Positions 34,478-44,313 of a DNA stretch of 64,000 bases are shown here, piece after piece; positions within the stretch are counted from its first letter, which is position 1; each line of letters opens with the position of its first letter. The DNA is from Opitutia bacterium ISCC 52. GTDB lineage: Bacteria > Verrucomicrobiota > Verrucomicrobiia > Opitutales > UBA2995. The stretch lies in contig CP076040.1 in the NCBI GenBank assembly GCA_014529675.2, positions 372,001-436,000 of the forward strand, written 5' to 3'. The translations under genes were made by a program, and so were the position numbers. Below the pieces are notes generated by a model. It had not been told where the DNA came from. It saw nothing but the letters and a program-made list of their open reading frames with translations, and ran no database searches.

Positions 34478-37033
34478 ATGGATTCACTTGATACTGTACT
34501 TGAACCGCTCTTTGCGCAACCTGTTCATCGTCGTGTTCTTGAAAACGGAATGACCATTCTGGTCCGTGAGGATTCGAGTAGTCAGGTAAGTTCCGTACAG
34601 CTTTGGGTGAACACGGGTAGTATTCATGAAGGCCCGTTGTTGGGTGCAGGCGTTTCTCATTATCTTGAGCATATGCTGTTTAAGGGGACTGAAAAAAGAT
34701 CCGGAAAACAGATTAGCCGAGAGGTCCAAAGCCTGGGAGGCTGCATCAACGCCTACACAACATTTGATAGGACTGTATATTATATAGACCTTCCAAGTGA
34801 GAATACGATCGGTGCCATTGATATTCTCGCCGATGCTGGTTTCAATTCTACCTTACCGGAGGAGGAAGTGGAGAAGGAGCGTCAGGTGATTCTTCGGGAA
34901 ATTGATATGGGCAAGGATGATCCTGATCATCTCCTTGGTCGGGCCGTTTTTGAAACAGCTTACCGAGTTCATCCCTACAAGTACCCAGTAATTGGTTACA
35001 AGGATATTTTTGAGACGGTGACACGTGACGAGTTGATGGATTATTATAAGTCCCGTTACGTGCCCAACAACATGGTATTGGTAATTACTGGAGATGTGAA
35101 TGCAGAAGAGATTTTTAAATCTTCTTCTGAGATCCTGGAGGTGTTTCCACGCCAGCGCTTGGAGTCGCTTTACATTCCTGAAGAACCGAAGGCGTTGTCG
35201 AAACGCCAGCAGTCATTGAATGGCGATGTAAATGTGAGCAGGATTGGCCTTGGCTTTACCATCCCCGGTTTACGACATCCGGATGCAACGGGGCTCAGCT
35301 TGCTTTCAAGTATCCTTGGGAATGGCGATAGCTCCATTCTTTGGCAGCGACTTCGCCAAGATCGAGGGGTGGTACACCACGTGGACGTCTCGAGCTGGAA
35401 TCCGGGAACATCAGGACTCTTGTGGGTTTCAATGATGACCGGCCCTGACAAAAAGGAAGAGGCTCTGAAAGCGTTTTGGGAAGAGGTCGATACTCTAAAG
35501 GAATCTTTAATTGAAGACTCCCGCATCCAGAAGTCACTGCGTCAAGCCATGGTCGGTGAGATTAACAATCGTAAGACCATGAGTGGGCAGGCCGCTCGAA
35601 TTGGAGCTGCGGAAGTTATGGTAGGTGATCTGGATTATCCACGTGTCTATCTCCAGCAGTTACGTTCCGTAAAACCAGAAGATTTGAAACGTCTTCTGAA
35701 TGAATACGTAGTTCCAGATCGGCTCACACAAATTACATTTGATCCTGAGAAGGATGAACAAGAATCCATTTCCACTGGGGAGGTAGAAGTCAGAGGACAT
35801 GAGTTTGATGAAGTATCTCTGGAGAACGGAGCACGCTTGTTATTTCAGGAAAGCCCCGATCTTCCCAAGGTACATGTCCGCGTTATTTTCAAGGGAGGCG
35901 CTTTGTGGGAAAGACCTGAGCAACGCGGTATCTCTGCTCTAGCGGCAAATCTTCTGACAAAAGATACGGAAGTACGATCCGCTTCCGATGTGGCCACCTC
36001 TATTGAGTCGCTTGGCGGGTCTTTCTCAGAGTTCTCCGGAAACAACACCTTCGGATTGAGCTTGGAAGTCTTGCCTCAGGATCTGGAGCTAGGGTTGGAA
36101 TTGCTGGAGCAGTCCCTGTTTCAGTTAAAGGTGAATCCCGAAACCTTTGAACGTGAACGCGAAGGACAGATTGCGCATATTAAAGAGACCTTGGACGACG
36201 TTGTGGACTTTGGGATTCGAGAACTGCGAAACCTTTTCTTTGGTGATTTCCCGTATTCAGTAAATGCGTACGGTAAAGTCGAACATTTGGAATCTTTGAA
36301 GCCGGAAGACGTGCAGGCTTACCTGTCTTCTATGATCCATTCAGAAAACTGTGTGGTTTCAGTGAGTGGGCTCTTTGATCGCTCTACCGTTGAGCCGCGG
36401 TTATCAGAGCTATTTTTGAGACTTCCTTCCAATGGTGTTCCAGAGGACCTTCCAGTTTTTCATCGTCCAGCTAATACAGGCCGATCTGAAGTGGCGATGG
36501 ATCGGGAACAAGCAGTGGTTTTCCAAGCATTCCCTTGTGTTGGAGTAAGGCAGGATGATTTGATGATTAAGGCTTCAGTCCTGGATGAGCTTTTCAGTGG
36601 GATGAGCAGTCAACTGTTCGAACGAGTTCGTGATGATTTGGGTTTGGCCTATTTCGTCGGTAGCAGTCGTGTCATTGGTTTAGATTCCGGAATGCTGTTT
36701 CTCTATGGCGGCACTCACCCTTCTACTGCTGAGCAAGTCCTTGAAGAAATGTCGATCGAAATGGAGCGCATTCGCTCGGGCAAAGTAGAGCCAGATGAAC
36801 TGGATCGTATAAAGATCCGTTTGAAAGCTCAGCGACGAATGAGTTTACAAACGATTGGTGCTCGGGCGATGCAAGCCGGCCTGAATGCAACTTACGACCT
36901 CGCCGTGAATGATTGGATGAACTTCGACGCTAAGCTAGATGCTGTGACGATTGATGATCTGGCTGCTTTTGCTGAGACCTACTTCAAAGAAGAACAGCAG
37001 CTGGAACTCATCGTTCGCCCTGCAGAGGCCTAG
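34478..37033 (+). CDS. M16-family zinc metallopeptidase (two-domain)
   Basis: This 851-residue protein has the inverted zinc motif His61-x-x-Glu64-His65 (HYLEH) and the distal Glu141 (ERQVILREIDM) in the first M16 domain. The second half (from about residue 440, LENGARLLFQESPD) is a second M16 fold that lacks the HxxEH motif, as is normal for the structural half. There is no signal peptide. It should degrade peptides in the cytoplasm, or act as a processing peptidase. Its stop overlaps the DUF192 gene end by four bases, convergently. Confidence 0.93.
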   Translation: MDSLDTVLEPLFAQPVHRRVLENGMTILVREDSSSQVSSVQLWVNTGSIHEGPLLGAGVSHYLEHMLFKGTEKRSGKQISREVQSLGGCINAYTTFDRTVYYIDLPSENTIGAIDILADAGFNSTLPEEEVEKERQVILREIDMGKDDPDHLLGRAVFETAYRVHPYKYPVIGYKDIFETVTRDELMDYYKSRYVPNNMVLVITGDVNAEEIFKSSSEILEVFPRQRLESLYIPEEPKALSKRQQSLNGDVNVSRIGLGFTIPGLRHPDATGLSLLSSILGNGDSSILWQRLRQDRGVVHHVDVSSWNPGTSGLLWVSMMTGPDKKEEALKAFWEEVDTLKESLIEDSRIQKSLRQAMVGEINNRKTMSGQAARIGAAEVMVGDLDYPRVYLQQLRSVKPEDLKRLLNEYVVPDRLTQITFDPEKDEQESISTGEVEVRGHEFDEVSLENGARLLFQESPDLPKVHVRVIFKGGALWERPEQRGISALAANLLTKDTEVRSASDVATSIESLGGSFSEFSGNNTFGLSLEVLPQDLELGLELLEQSLFQLKVNPETFEREREGQIAHIKETLDDVVDFGIRELRNLFFGDFPYSVNAYGKVEHLESLKPEDVQAYLSSMIHSENCVVSVSGLFDRSTVEPRLSELFLRLPSNGVPEDLPVFHRPANTGRSEVAMDREQAVVFQAFPCVGVRQDDLMIKASVLDELFSGMSSQLFERVRDDLGLAYFVGSSRVIGLDSGMLFLYGGTHPSTAEQVLEEMSIEMERIRSGKVEPDELDRIKIRLKAQRRMSLQTIGARAMQAGLNATYDLAVNDWMNFDAKLDAVTIDDLAAFAETYFKEEQQLELIVRPAEA

Positions 37034-37578
37034 AATAGAATCTTCGATTCGGGGATCCCACGACGAAGTAAGGCCGCCTTTAAAGTTGGCAGATCGAAAG
37101 TTGCACCTGGTTTGACGCCGTTCTTGGCATACCAGCCCTGATTCATTTCCAAGGCTATAAGAATATCGTTCCGCCTAGATCTTACGCTGCGTTCATCCAT
37201 GGGATACATGGGATAAATCTCCCTCAACACACCGTCAGAAGTGAAATAACCGATGTCCAAGGGTATCTTGGTGTTTCGCATAAAAAAGCTCATTTGCTTG
37301 GGTGGCCCATAAAAGAAGAGCATTCCCTGGTCTTCGCCCATAGACGCTCGATACATGAGTCCTTTACTTAGCTCGTGCTGTTTGTATGCGATCTGGATCT
37401 GTATAGCTTTGCCATCCAATTGCAGGGGGAGCCATTCATCTACGGTAGCTGGATCCGTGGTGGTGCCTGCTCCTTCAGCCGGTTTATCGCAACCAGCCGA
37501 CATGGAGGTGATTATCAGGATGAGGCTCCAAACAAGAACGATGGATCTTGAGGACTTGAGATCTAATATCCTAGACAT
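37030..37578 (-). CDS. DUF192 lipoprotein
   Basis: The 182-residue protein has a lipoprotein signal with lipobox SAGC (Cys30), so it should be lipid-anchored. A DUF192 domain follows: LSKGLMYRASMGEDQGMLFFYGP, MSFFMRNTKIPLDIGYF, ILIALEMNQGWYAKNGVKPG. DUF192 proteins are small periplasmic or secreted proteins of unknown biochemical role. It is convergent with the M16 gene and divergent from the M24 peptidase gene 29 bp away. Confidence 0.9.
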   Translation of the reverse strand: MSRILDLKSSRSIVLVWSLILIITSMSAGCDKPAEGAGTTTDPATVDEWLPLQLDGKAIQIQIAYKQHELSKGLMYRASMGEDQGMLFFYGPPKQMSFFMRNTKIPLDIGYFTSDGVLREIYPMYPMDERSVRSRRNDILIALEMNQGWYAKNGVKPGATFDLPTLKAALLRRGIPESKILF

Positions 37579-37607
37579 TTTCTTTAGGAGTTAAATGGTC
37601 TTAGACG

Positions 37608-38756
37608 ATGGTCAAAAGGAAAAAACGTCCCGTTGTTGCTGACTGCATCTTCGCAGATTCTGAGCAGGATCCTGATCAACGCTATTTATCGGGATTTTCT
37701 GTCCCGGATCCATTTCTCAGTCTGCGGATAGGACGAAAGTCGATTGGTGTGTTTAGCGACCTCGAATTTAACCGGGCGCAGAAAGAATCTCGATTCACTG
37801 AAATATTGTCTCTGACAGCGGTTGATCGGTCGGCCAAGGAATGGCGAGACCGGCGTACCGTAACGGTTGCCGACCAGATCGCCTGGTTGGTAAATGTGTA
37901 TTATATTGATATTCTCCGTTTGCCTCAAAACTTCCCTGTTTGGGTTTCGGAAGGTCTACACAAGCACAAGATTGATTTTCAGGTTGTAAAAGGAGCCTTG
38001 TTTCCTGCGCGCTTAGAGAAGACCGTCATCGAGGCTGAGATGGTGCGCGAGGGAAACCGTTGCTCTGCCGCGGGATTCCATATCGTAAAGCAAATGCTCG
38101 AAGCCTCCGAGATCAAAGAGGGCCTTATTTACTTTGAAGGTAAGCCACTGACCAGTGAGCGCCTCCGGCAGGAAATTGACGTCAACTGCATGAGGATGGG
38201 AGGTGTTGCGATGAACACGATCGTGGCCGGTGGAGATCAGGCCTGTGACGCACATTGTGTTGGCTCTGGGCCGCTATCAGCAAATGAGCTTATCATTGTA
38301 GATATCTTTCCGAGGATGATGAATCACGGCTACTTTGGGGATATGACTCGAACATTCTTAAAAGGAGAAGCGAGTGAGGAGCAACGCCGCTTGGTTTCGA
38401 CTGTTCACGAAGCTCAGAAAATGGCTATCTCTATGGTTCGAGCAAATGCTCAAGGCCGAAAGATTCATCGAGCGATTCAGGCACTTTTCGACAAGGAAGG
38501 CTATGAGACCAAAGAGGTTAATGGAGTTCCCACCGGATTCTTCCATGGCACCGGTCATGGATTAGGTCTCGAGATCCATGAATCGATAAGGATTGGAAAC
38601 ATAAAACAAACTCTTCGACCTGGATTTGTTGTGACTATCGAACCCGGTTTATATTATCCCGGATTGGGAGGCTGCCGAATCGAGGATGTCCTATGGGTGA
38701 CCAAAGATGGTTGTGAAATGCTTTCTAGTGCACCCTATGATTGGGAGATACCCTGA
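37608..38756 (+). CDS. M24-family peptidase (Xaa-Pro aminopeptidase-like)
   Basis: The 382-residue protein has a creatinase-like N-terminal domain and a pita-bread catalytic domain with readable metal ligands: first Asp in IVDIFPRM, second Asp in YFGDMTRTF, His in FHGTGHGLGLEIHES, Glu in TIEPGLYYPG and Glu in CRIEDVLWVT. It should remove an N-terminal residue before proline, in the cytoplasm. The start has no strong SD, but the ATG at 37608 is followed by a basic MVKRKKR stretch. Confidence 0.9.
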   Translation: MVKRKKRPVVADCIFADSEQDPDQRYLSGFSVPDPFLSLRIGRKSIGVFSDLEFNRAQKESRFTEILSLTAVDRSAKEWRDRRTVTVADQIAWLVNVYYIDILRLPQNFPVWVSEGLHKHKIDFQVVKGALFPARLEKTVIEAEMVREGNRCSAAGFHIVKQMLEASEIKEGLIYFEGKPLTSERLRQEIDVNCMRMGGVAMNTIVAGGDQACDAHCVGSGPLSANELIIVDIFPRMMNHGYFGDMTRTFLKGEASEEQRRLVSTVHEAQKMAISMVRANAQGRKIHRAIQALFDKEGYETKEVNGVPTGFFHGTGHGLGLEIHESIRIGNIKQTLRPGFVVTIEPGLYYPGLGGCRIEDVLWVTKDGCEMLSSAPYDWEIP

Positions 38757-38764
38757 CACCGGGC

Positions 38765-40528
38765 CTACATCCGATCCAGCGTATCAATCCCCAGGAGCTC
38801 AAGGCCGGTTTCCAGAACGAGCATCGTCTGTTTGCAGAGTAAAAGTCTTCTGTCTCTAACCGCTAGATCCTCCACATTGACGTGATCTGCATTGAAAAAG
38901 GAGCTGTAGGCCCCGGAGAGTTCAAAGAGATATGAACATAGGAGGTGCGGCCTCAGATCGCTGATGGCTAGTTCCAGAGCGTAGGGGAATGCAGATATCT
39001 TTCTGGCAAGTGCGATTTCTGTATCCGTTTCTAGCATACTGGCATGGTCAAGAGCATCATCTTCGCTAACGCCTATCTTACGAAAAATGCTTTTGTTTCT
39101 AGCAACGGCGTAGAGAAGGTAAGGCGCGGTGTTACCTTCCATGCTGAGTAGCTTTTCCCAAGAGAAAATGTAGTCCGTGGAGCGGTTCTGCATCAGGTCT
39201 GCATAACGTACCGCAGATACACCGACGGTTTCCGCGATATTGGACTTTTCCTCTTCCGAAAGATCTGGATTCTTCGCCTCTACCACCTTTCTCGAGCGCT
39301 CGACTGCCTCATCCAGCAAGTCACTCAAAAGTACGGGAGTGCCGCTTCTCGATTTGATGGGTTTACGATCTTCGCCAAGAATGGTGCCAAAATATACATG
39401 ATGCAGCTCTGGCTCTTTATAGCCTTTTGCTTTGAACCATCTATCGACCGTAATGAAGAGTTGGGCGAAGTGATCCCGTTGCCGGTCATCGGTTACGTAA
39501 ATGACCTCAGCCGCATTGAAGGCCTCTAGCCTGTAGAGGATGGTGGCTAGATCTGTACTCGCATAATTGGAAGCCCCATCGGACTTCCGGTATAGGAACG
39601 GTTGCTTCTTGTATCGTTTATGGTCTGGAAAGAAAACAACTTGGGCACCTTCGCTCTCTTCTCCAACTCCTGTTTCTTCAAGCTCGTCATAGATACGTTG
39701 TACCTTGTCCCGGTAGAAACTTTCGCCGAGCTCGTAGTCGAATTCGATTCCGAGGCGGCTGTAGATTTTATTAAAACCATTACTACTGATCCGGTTGATC
39801 GCTTCCCACATGGCAACGTTCTCTTCGTCGCCTTCCTGGAGCTTCACGAGTTCTTCCCGGGCTTCTTTTAGGGCAGCTTCATCTTCGTCCGTGACTTTGT
39901 TGCCCCATTTATAGAGCGCCTCCAACTCTGCAAGTGGATCATCGTGATCAGCATCCAGTTCGAAGTTCTTCCTTTTGATGGCCAGGATGAGTTTACCAAA
40001 AGCAGTACCCCAATCGCCCAAGTGATTGTCACCGATGACCTCAGCTCCAAAGTAGGCCAGCATTCTTCTAATTGCTTCTCCAATAACAGTAGACCTTAGG
40101 TGACCTACGTGCATTTGCTTGGCTGAGTTGGGGGAGCCGTAATCGACGACGATCTTTTTCCCCTTCAATCTTTGGGCTGCTGCATTGCTATAGTCGTCGG
40201 CGGTGCGGAACTGATTTAACCATTCAAAAAGATATTCTTTGCTCAGCTTAACATTGATGAACCCAGGGCCTGCGACCGAAACCTCGACTTGTTCCGTATC
40301 AAACTTTCCCGAATCAACCAGGGCGGTGATCAGGGTTTCTGCCAGGGCACGTGGATTCTTTTGATTGCGTTTTGCGTAGGGCAATACGCCATTCGCCTGA
40401 TAGTCTCCAAAGCGTGGATCCGCCTGTCTTACGTCAGGAGAAAACGTTTCATCGAAGTCTTCTAATTGCTCTGCTATTGCTGCGACCGTCTCGTTGAGGC
40501 CAGTGGCTATGTCGAACCATATCGTCAT
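38765..40528 (-). CDS. argS: Arginine-tRNA ligase
   Basis: This 587-residue class I synthetase has an N-terminal Add-1 domain, the HIGH-type motif HVGH (140-143, in NSAKQMHVGHLRSTVIGEAIRR), the catalytic domain with GDWGTAFGKL, and the C-terminal anticodon-binding domain (LCSYLFELSGAYSSFFNADHV ... LETGLELLGIDTLDRM). The KMSKS region is replaced by a divergent loop (GTILGEDRKPIKSRSG), as is common in ArgS. Confidence 0.96.
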   Translation of the reverse strand: MTIWFDIATGLNETVAAIAEQLEDFDETFSPDVRQADPRFGDYQANGVLPYAKRNQKNPRALAETLITALVDSGKFDTEQVEVSVAGPGFINVKLSKEYLFEWLNQFRTADDYSNAAAQRLKGKKIVVDYGSPNSAKQMHVGHLRSTVIGEAIRRMLAYFGAEVIGDNHLGDWGTAFGKLILAIKRKNFELDADHDDPLAELEALYKWGNKVTDEDEAALKEAREELVKLQEGDEENVAMWEAINRISSNGFNKIYSRLGIEFDYELGESFYRDKVQRIYDELEETGVGEESEGAQVVFFPDHKRYKKQPFLYRKSDGASNYASTDLATILYRLEAFNAAEVIYVTDDRQRDHFAQLFITVDRWFKAKGYKEPELHHVYFGTILGEDRKPIKSRSGTPVLLSDLLDEAVERSRKVVEAKNPDLSEEEKSNIAETVGVSAVRYADLMQNRSTDYIFSWEKLLSMEGNTAPYLLYAVARNKSIFRKIGVSEDDALDHASMLETDTEIALARKISAFPYALELAISDLRPHLLCSYLFELSGAYSSFFNADHVNVEDLAVRDRRLLLCKQTMLVLETGLELLGIDTLDRM

Positions 40529-40866
40529 CCAACCAAGGAATGTAGGTGGATTTAAAACTGCAAGTTTATACCTAGGTGGATTTTAATGAGTTATATCTTC
40601 TGTCTGACAAGTAAGCATATTAAGTGATAGCCCCATCTTTTGACCATCACAGTTGGGGCCAGGAATTAAAATTCCTATGTATCCAGAATTGTCTTAAAGG
40701 TGTAACCGGGGCATTAGGAATGCTGTTTGGGCGTCATTTAGGGAGGCTTTGTAAAAAGTGCCGGATCTATGATAATATGCTCGACAGGGAGGCCCTAATT
40801 ACCTACTAATTAAAAGTTTACAATTTTGATAAGCGAGGCACCTAAGCTCGTCTGTAAACGTTATCT
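40529..40866. other. 338-bp divergent intergenic region argS / phosphorylase
   Basis: AT-rich spacer between argS (minus) and the phosphorylase gene (plus). It has a direct repeat TAGGTGGATTT (near 40546 and 40575) just upstream of argS. A 61-codon frame at 40624-40809 has no protein-like features and is not called. A candidate promoter is listed separately. Confidence 0.5.
40749..40776 (+). promoter_or_regulatory. Candidate sigma-70-type promoter for the phosphorylase gene
   Basis: TTGTAA (40749-40754) and GATAAT (40771-40776) are separated by 16 bases, about 90 bp before the ATG at 40867. It is a match to consensus only; there is no transcript evidence. Confidence 0.35.
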
Positions 40867-42210
40867 ATGAGAAAAAATATCCTTACACCTAGGAAGTTCA
40901 TTAAACCGTCCTACGCGTATTTAGTAGAGAAAAAGCGCGACGGAGGGGAGTTTTCCCAAGAAGAAATTCGATACATTGTAGATTCCTTGCTCGATAAGGA
41001 AATGCCTGAATATCAAATGGCTGCGCTTGCAATGGCCATATATTTTCAGGGGATGTCTGCTCAGGAAACCGCTATTTTGGCTGAAGAGATGATGCTCTCC
41101 GGTGAAGTGGTTGATCTTTCCAAGATTACCCGTCCGAAAATCGACAAATATTCTACGGGAGGAGTAGGGGACAAGACCTCTCTAGTGCTTACTCCTCTTG
41201 CAGTAGCATGTGGCGTTGTTATGCCCATGATGGTCGGTCAGGATGAAGAGTTTTTAATAAGCAGCCTTGATAAGTTGGATGCGATTCCAGGCTTCAACAG
41301 CAAGTTGGATCTTGAGCAATTCGTAAATCAGCTGAAAACCACAGGTTGCACGATCTGTGACCAGAGCACGGAAATCGCGCCGGTCGATGGTTCGCTTTAC
41401 CGTCTTCGCCAAAATACAGCGACCATTCCAAGTCTGCCACTCATCACCGGTAGTGTGTTAAGTAAGAAATTGGCAGAAGGAGCGGAAGGCTTAGTGGTCG
41501 ATGTGAAATGGGGTAACGGATCTTTCATTAAAGACGTAGAGCAAGCCCGTCAATTGGCTCGTTCTATCACACGTGTTGGACGTTCCTTGAAACGCCGTTG
41601 TGTGGCTCTGGTAACGGATATGAATCAGCCTCTCGGTGACACCGTTGGAACCGCTTTAGAAATTCAAGAAGCCATCCAATTGCTGAAGGGCGAAGGTCCT
41701 GAAGATCTCCAAGAGTTAGTTTTGAAACTCGGTATGGAAATCGTTCGTCTCGCAGGAGTAGCCGGATCAACGCTATCTGCGAAGCAAACCGTTCAACGTC
41801 ACTTGGCTGATGGTTCTGCTCTCAAGAAGTTCAAAGAGCTCATCGAAGTGCAAGGGGGAGACTCCAGTTACATTGATGATCCTGAAAAATTCCCGACTGC
41901 GAAGCACATCCGCAAGCTGCCAGCACCGAAGCGTGGATACGTTCACACGATCAATGCTGGTATGATCGCGCGTGGAGTTCAAATGCTCGGCGCAAACCGT
42001 GAGGGACGTCGCAAGCATGTCGATCCATCCGTTGGAGTTTCTGAGATCAAGAAAGTGGGCACCCAAGTCAAACAGGGTGAACCACTCATGATGATTCACT
42101 ACAACGATGAAGCGAAACTCGAAAGCACGCTCGAATACTTCAAGCAAGCTTACCGTCTCGCTCCCAAGCGTCCGAATCCTCCGCAGCTCATTGTTGAGCG
42201 TGTGGCCTAA
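40867..42210 (+). CDS. deoA: Thymidine/pyrimidine phosphorylase homologue with altered signature loop
   Basis: The 447-residue protein follows the thymidine-phosphorylase family throughout: DKYSTGGVGDKTS (phosphate-binding Lys and Ser), YRLRQNTATIPSLPLITGSVLSKKLAEG (pyrimidine-binding Arg, Ser and Lys), VDVKWGNGSF, TDMNQPLGDTVG, and the C-terminal GMIARGVQMLGANRE. The family signature, normally SGRGLGHTGGTLDKLE, here reads VGQDEEFLISSLDKLD near residue 127, so the phosphate-contacting Ser and the Gly-rich loop are lost while the flanks are intact. No frameshift explains this. Either phosphate is bound differently or the enzyme has another activity. A bidirectional terminator follows. Confidence 0.8.
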   Translation: MRKNILTPRKFIKPSYAYLVEKKRDGGEFSQEEIRYIVDSLLDKEMPEYQMAALAMAIYFQGMSAQETAILAEEMMLSGEVVDLSKITRPKIDKYSTGGVGDKTSLVLTPLAVACGVVMPMMVGQDEEFLISSLDKLDAIPGFNSKLDLEQFVNQLKTTGCTICDQSTEIAPVDGSLYRLRQNTATIPSLPLITGSVLSKKLAEGAEGLVVDVKWGNGSFIKDVEQARQLARSITRVGRSLKRRCVALVTDMNQPLGDTVGTALEIQEAIQLLKGEGPEDLQELVLKLGMEIVRLAGVAGSTLSAKQTVQRHLADGSALKKFKELIEVQGGDSSYIDDPEKFPTAKHIRKLPAPKRGYVHTINAGMIARGVQMLGANREGRRKHVDPSVGVSEIKKVGTQVKQGEPLMMIHYNDEAKLESTLEYFKQAYRLAPKRPNPPQLIVERVA

Positions 42211-42231
42211 AGATTCGCACAACCATTTAAC

Positions 42232-42263
42232 AAAAAGCCGCTCTCTTTCGAGAGCGGCTTTTT
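42232..42263. terminator. Bidirectional terminator between the phosphorylase gene and efp
   Basis: AAAAAGCCGCTCTC and GAGAGCGGCTTTTT form a perfect 14-bp stem with loop TTTC. Both strands end in a T run, so it serves both convergent genes. Confidence 0.93.
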
Positions 42264-42286
42264 AGTAATTAAATTTCGCCAGTTGC

Positions 42287-42844
42287 TTAAACCCGTCCCT
42301 GATAGGACTTGTCCGCTGTATTGATCTTGATTCGATCTCCCACTTTAACAAAAAGCGGAACCTGTAGGACCAGACCAGATTCTGTAGTGGCTGCTTTGGT
42401 GGCAGCACTTGCTGTGTCGCCTCGCAGACCTTCCGGTGCTACGGTGATTTCCATCTCAACAGCGGTTGGCAAGGTGACGTCGATCGGTTTGTCGTCCACG
42501 TAGAGGATGTCATACATATTTCCGGCCACTAGATACTCTTTGTGGGCGGCCGCTATGTCTGCGGAGATCTCAATCGTTTCATAGGTTTCCAGATCCATGA
42601 AGAAATACCCTGTAGGATCATCGTAACTAAACTCCAACTTATGCACTTCGGTGTGCATGAATTCTACGTTTTCGCTGGAACGAAATTTGACGGTAGAGCT
42701 ACTGCCGGTCTTGAGGTTTCTCAGCGTTGCTTGAACCCACCCCGAGCCACGACCCTGAGTGCGGTGAAGCATGTCTAATACGAGGTGTGGCGTGCCCTGG
42801 TGATCCATGACGCGTCCTTTACGAATATCCGTTGGTGATGCCAT
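42287..42844 (-). CDS. efp: Elongation factor P
   Basis: The frame is open to 42955, but the ATG at 42844 (MASPTDIRKGRVMDHQG) gives a normal-sized EF-P of 185 residues. Three beta-barrel domains are recognisable (KOW-like N-terminus, FMDLETYETIEI, and the C-terminal GDTASAATKAATTESGLVLQVPLFVKVGDRIKINT signature). The loop that reaches the ribosomal P site reads TQGRGSG, with Arg32 at the tip instead of Lys34, which recalls the arginine-type EF-P that is rhamnosylated in pseudomonads. EF-P rescues ribosomes stalled at polyproline. No modification enzyme gene is visible nearby. Confidence 0.93.
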   Translation of the reverse strand: MASPTDIRKGRVMDHQGTPHLVLDMLHRTQGRGSGWVQATLRNLKTGSSSTVKFRSSENVEFMHTEVHKLEFSYDDPTGYFFMDLETYETIEISADIAAAHKEYLVAGNMYDILYVDDKPIDVTLPTAVEMEITVAPEGLRGDTASAATKAATTESGLVLQVPLFVKVGDRIKINTADKSYQGRV

Positions 42845-42957
42845 ATGTAATTGAAGTTTAATCGGTTTCGTAGATTTCACCCAGCGGCTTGTCAACCGCC
42901 CAAAAGCTGGAAAATTCGGGCTTCCCTTTTCAAATAGATTGCTAAGGATACCCACCC

Positions 42958-44301
42958 ATGAAGCAAAGGTCCATTCTCAGAGAAGTGACCGCCAAGGGCA
43001 AAGCTGTTCATACGGGTGAAGAGGTTTCCCTGACAATCAAACCAGCTCCAGTGGATCATGGTGTGGTATTTCGGCGGGTCGACCTCTATGGCAAACCAGA
43101 AGTGAAAGCCTCCATTGGCAGCGTTTCTGAGGTTGTACGTAGCACCACCGTTTCCGATGGTTACACCAAGATAGAGATGACGGAGCACCTTTTGAGTGTG
43201 CTCAATGGTATGGGGGTGGACAACATTCTCGTTGAGGTCGATGGCAATGAGTTGCCCGTCTTTGATGGCTCCGCGAAGGAGTACCTGAATATGATTCAGG
43301 AGGCCGAACCGGTTGAGCAGGACAAAGATCGTGAGTATTTTGTGCTCAAAGAGCCCATCTCTGTTTCCAATGGTAACCGGTCACTGGTCGCGTTGCCCTA
43401 CGACGGGTTTAAGGTGACCTGCACCTCTACCGACCAAAAAGCAGTCCATACCCAACATTTATCGATCGATATTGATCCTGATACCTATGCGACGCAGATT
43501 GCTGCCGCACGGACATTTACCATCTATGAGGAGATCGAGCCTTTACTTAAAATGGGCAAAATCAAAGGGGGGAGCCTCGACTGCGCGGTGGTTATCAAGG
43601 GGGATAAGATTCTCTCCAAAGAACCCCTTCGGTTCCCTGATGAGATGGTTCGCCACAAGATTCTCGATATCATCGGAGATATCTTCCTTCTCGGCAAACC
43701 GATCAAAACTCACATCGTAGCGCTGATTCCCGGACATGCATTGAATGCAAAGCTGACTCAGGCGCTTTATGAGAAGATGATTGAGGAAGCTGAGCCACCC
43801 AAGAAGAAGGCTCCCGAAAAAAAGGCCTCACCGAAAGTCGATATTTCTGATGTCACGGAGCTAAACATTCAGCAGCTTCTTAACCTGCTTCCGCACCGAT
43901 ATCCATTTCTGATGGTGGATCGTGTGATTGAAATCAAGGACGACAATACTGAACTGACCGCCATTAAAAATGTTACGGTCAATGAGCCGCACTTTACCGG
44001 CCACTATCCGGGGAATCCGATTATGCCTGGTGTCTTGCAGATTGAGGCGATGGCCCAGGTCGCAGGCGTCCTTATGCTTTTACGCTGTGGAGGAGAAGGG
44101 AAGATACCTCTCTTTATAAATGCTGACAAAGTTAAACTCCGCAAGATTGTGACCCCAGGGGATCAGTTAATCATAGAGGCCAAGATTCTTAAGCTTCGCG
44201 GAAATAAAATTGGAAGTGCCGAGGCTAGGTGCAAAGTCAACGGAGCGGTTGTGTCCTCTATGGAGATGATGTTTGCTCTCGTCGACGAAGATGATTCATA
44301 A
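42958..44301 (+). CDS. lpxC: Bifunctional LpxC-FabZ fusion
   Basis: This 447-residue protein joins two enzymes. Residues 1 to about 280 are LpxC (UDP-3-O-acyl-GlcNAc deacetylase), with Glu76-His77 ([11 protein letters not shown]) and zinc ligands His233 and Asp237 ([11 protein letters not shown]). A Lys/Pro-rich linker ([15 protein letters not shown]) leads to FabZ (3-hydroxyacyl-ACP dehydratase), with [14 protein letters not shown] and the catalytic [20 protein letters not shown]. The fusion couples lipid A commitment with fatty-acid elongation from the same substrate pool. It is known in Bacteroidota. lpxA follows 12 bp downstream. Confidence 0.96.
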   Translation: MKQRSILREVTAKGKAVHTGEEVSLTIKPAPVDHGVVFRRVDLYGKPEVKASIGSVSEVVRSTTVSDGYTKIEMTEHLLSVLNGMGVDNILVEVDGNELPVFDGSAKEYLNMIQEAEPVEQDKDREYFVLKEPISVSNGNRSLVALPYDGFKVTCTSTDQKAVHTQHLSIDIDPDTYATQIAAARTFTIYEEIEPLLKMGKIKGGSLDCAVVIKGDKILSKEPLRFPDEMVRHKILDIIGDIFLLGKPIKTHIVALIPGHALNAKLTQALYEKMIEEAEPPKKKAPEKKASPKVDISDVTELNIQQLLNLLPHRYPFLMVDRVIEIKDDNTELTAIKNVTVNEPHFTGHYPGNPIMPGVLQIEAMAQVAGVLMLLRCGGEGKIPLFINADKVKLRKIVTPGDQLIIEAKILKLRGNKIGSAEARCKVNGAVVSSMEMMFALVDEDDS

Positions 44302-44313
44302 AGAACATTTTGT

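Noticed and set aside
40624-40809. 61-codon frame between argS and the phosphorylase gene
   Set aside because: No RBS, no conserved motif, and it overlaps the candidate promoter.
42845-42955. Longer efp start
   Set aside because: The extra 37 residues are not part of EF-P; the ATG at 42844 gives the normal length and places Arg32 correctly.
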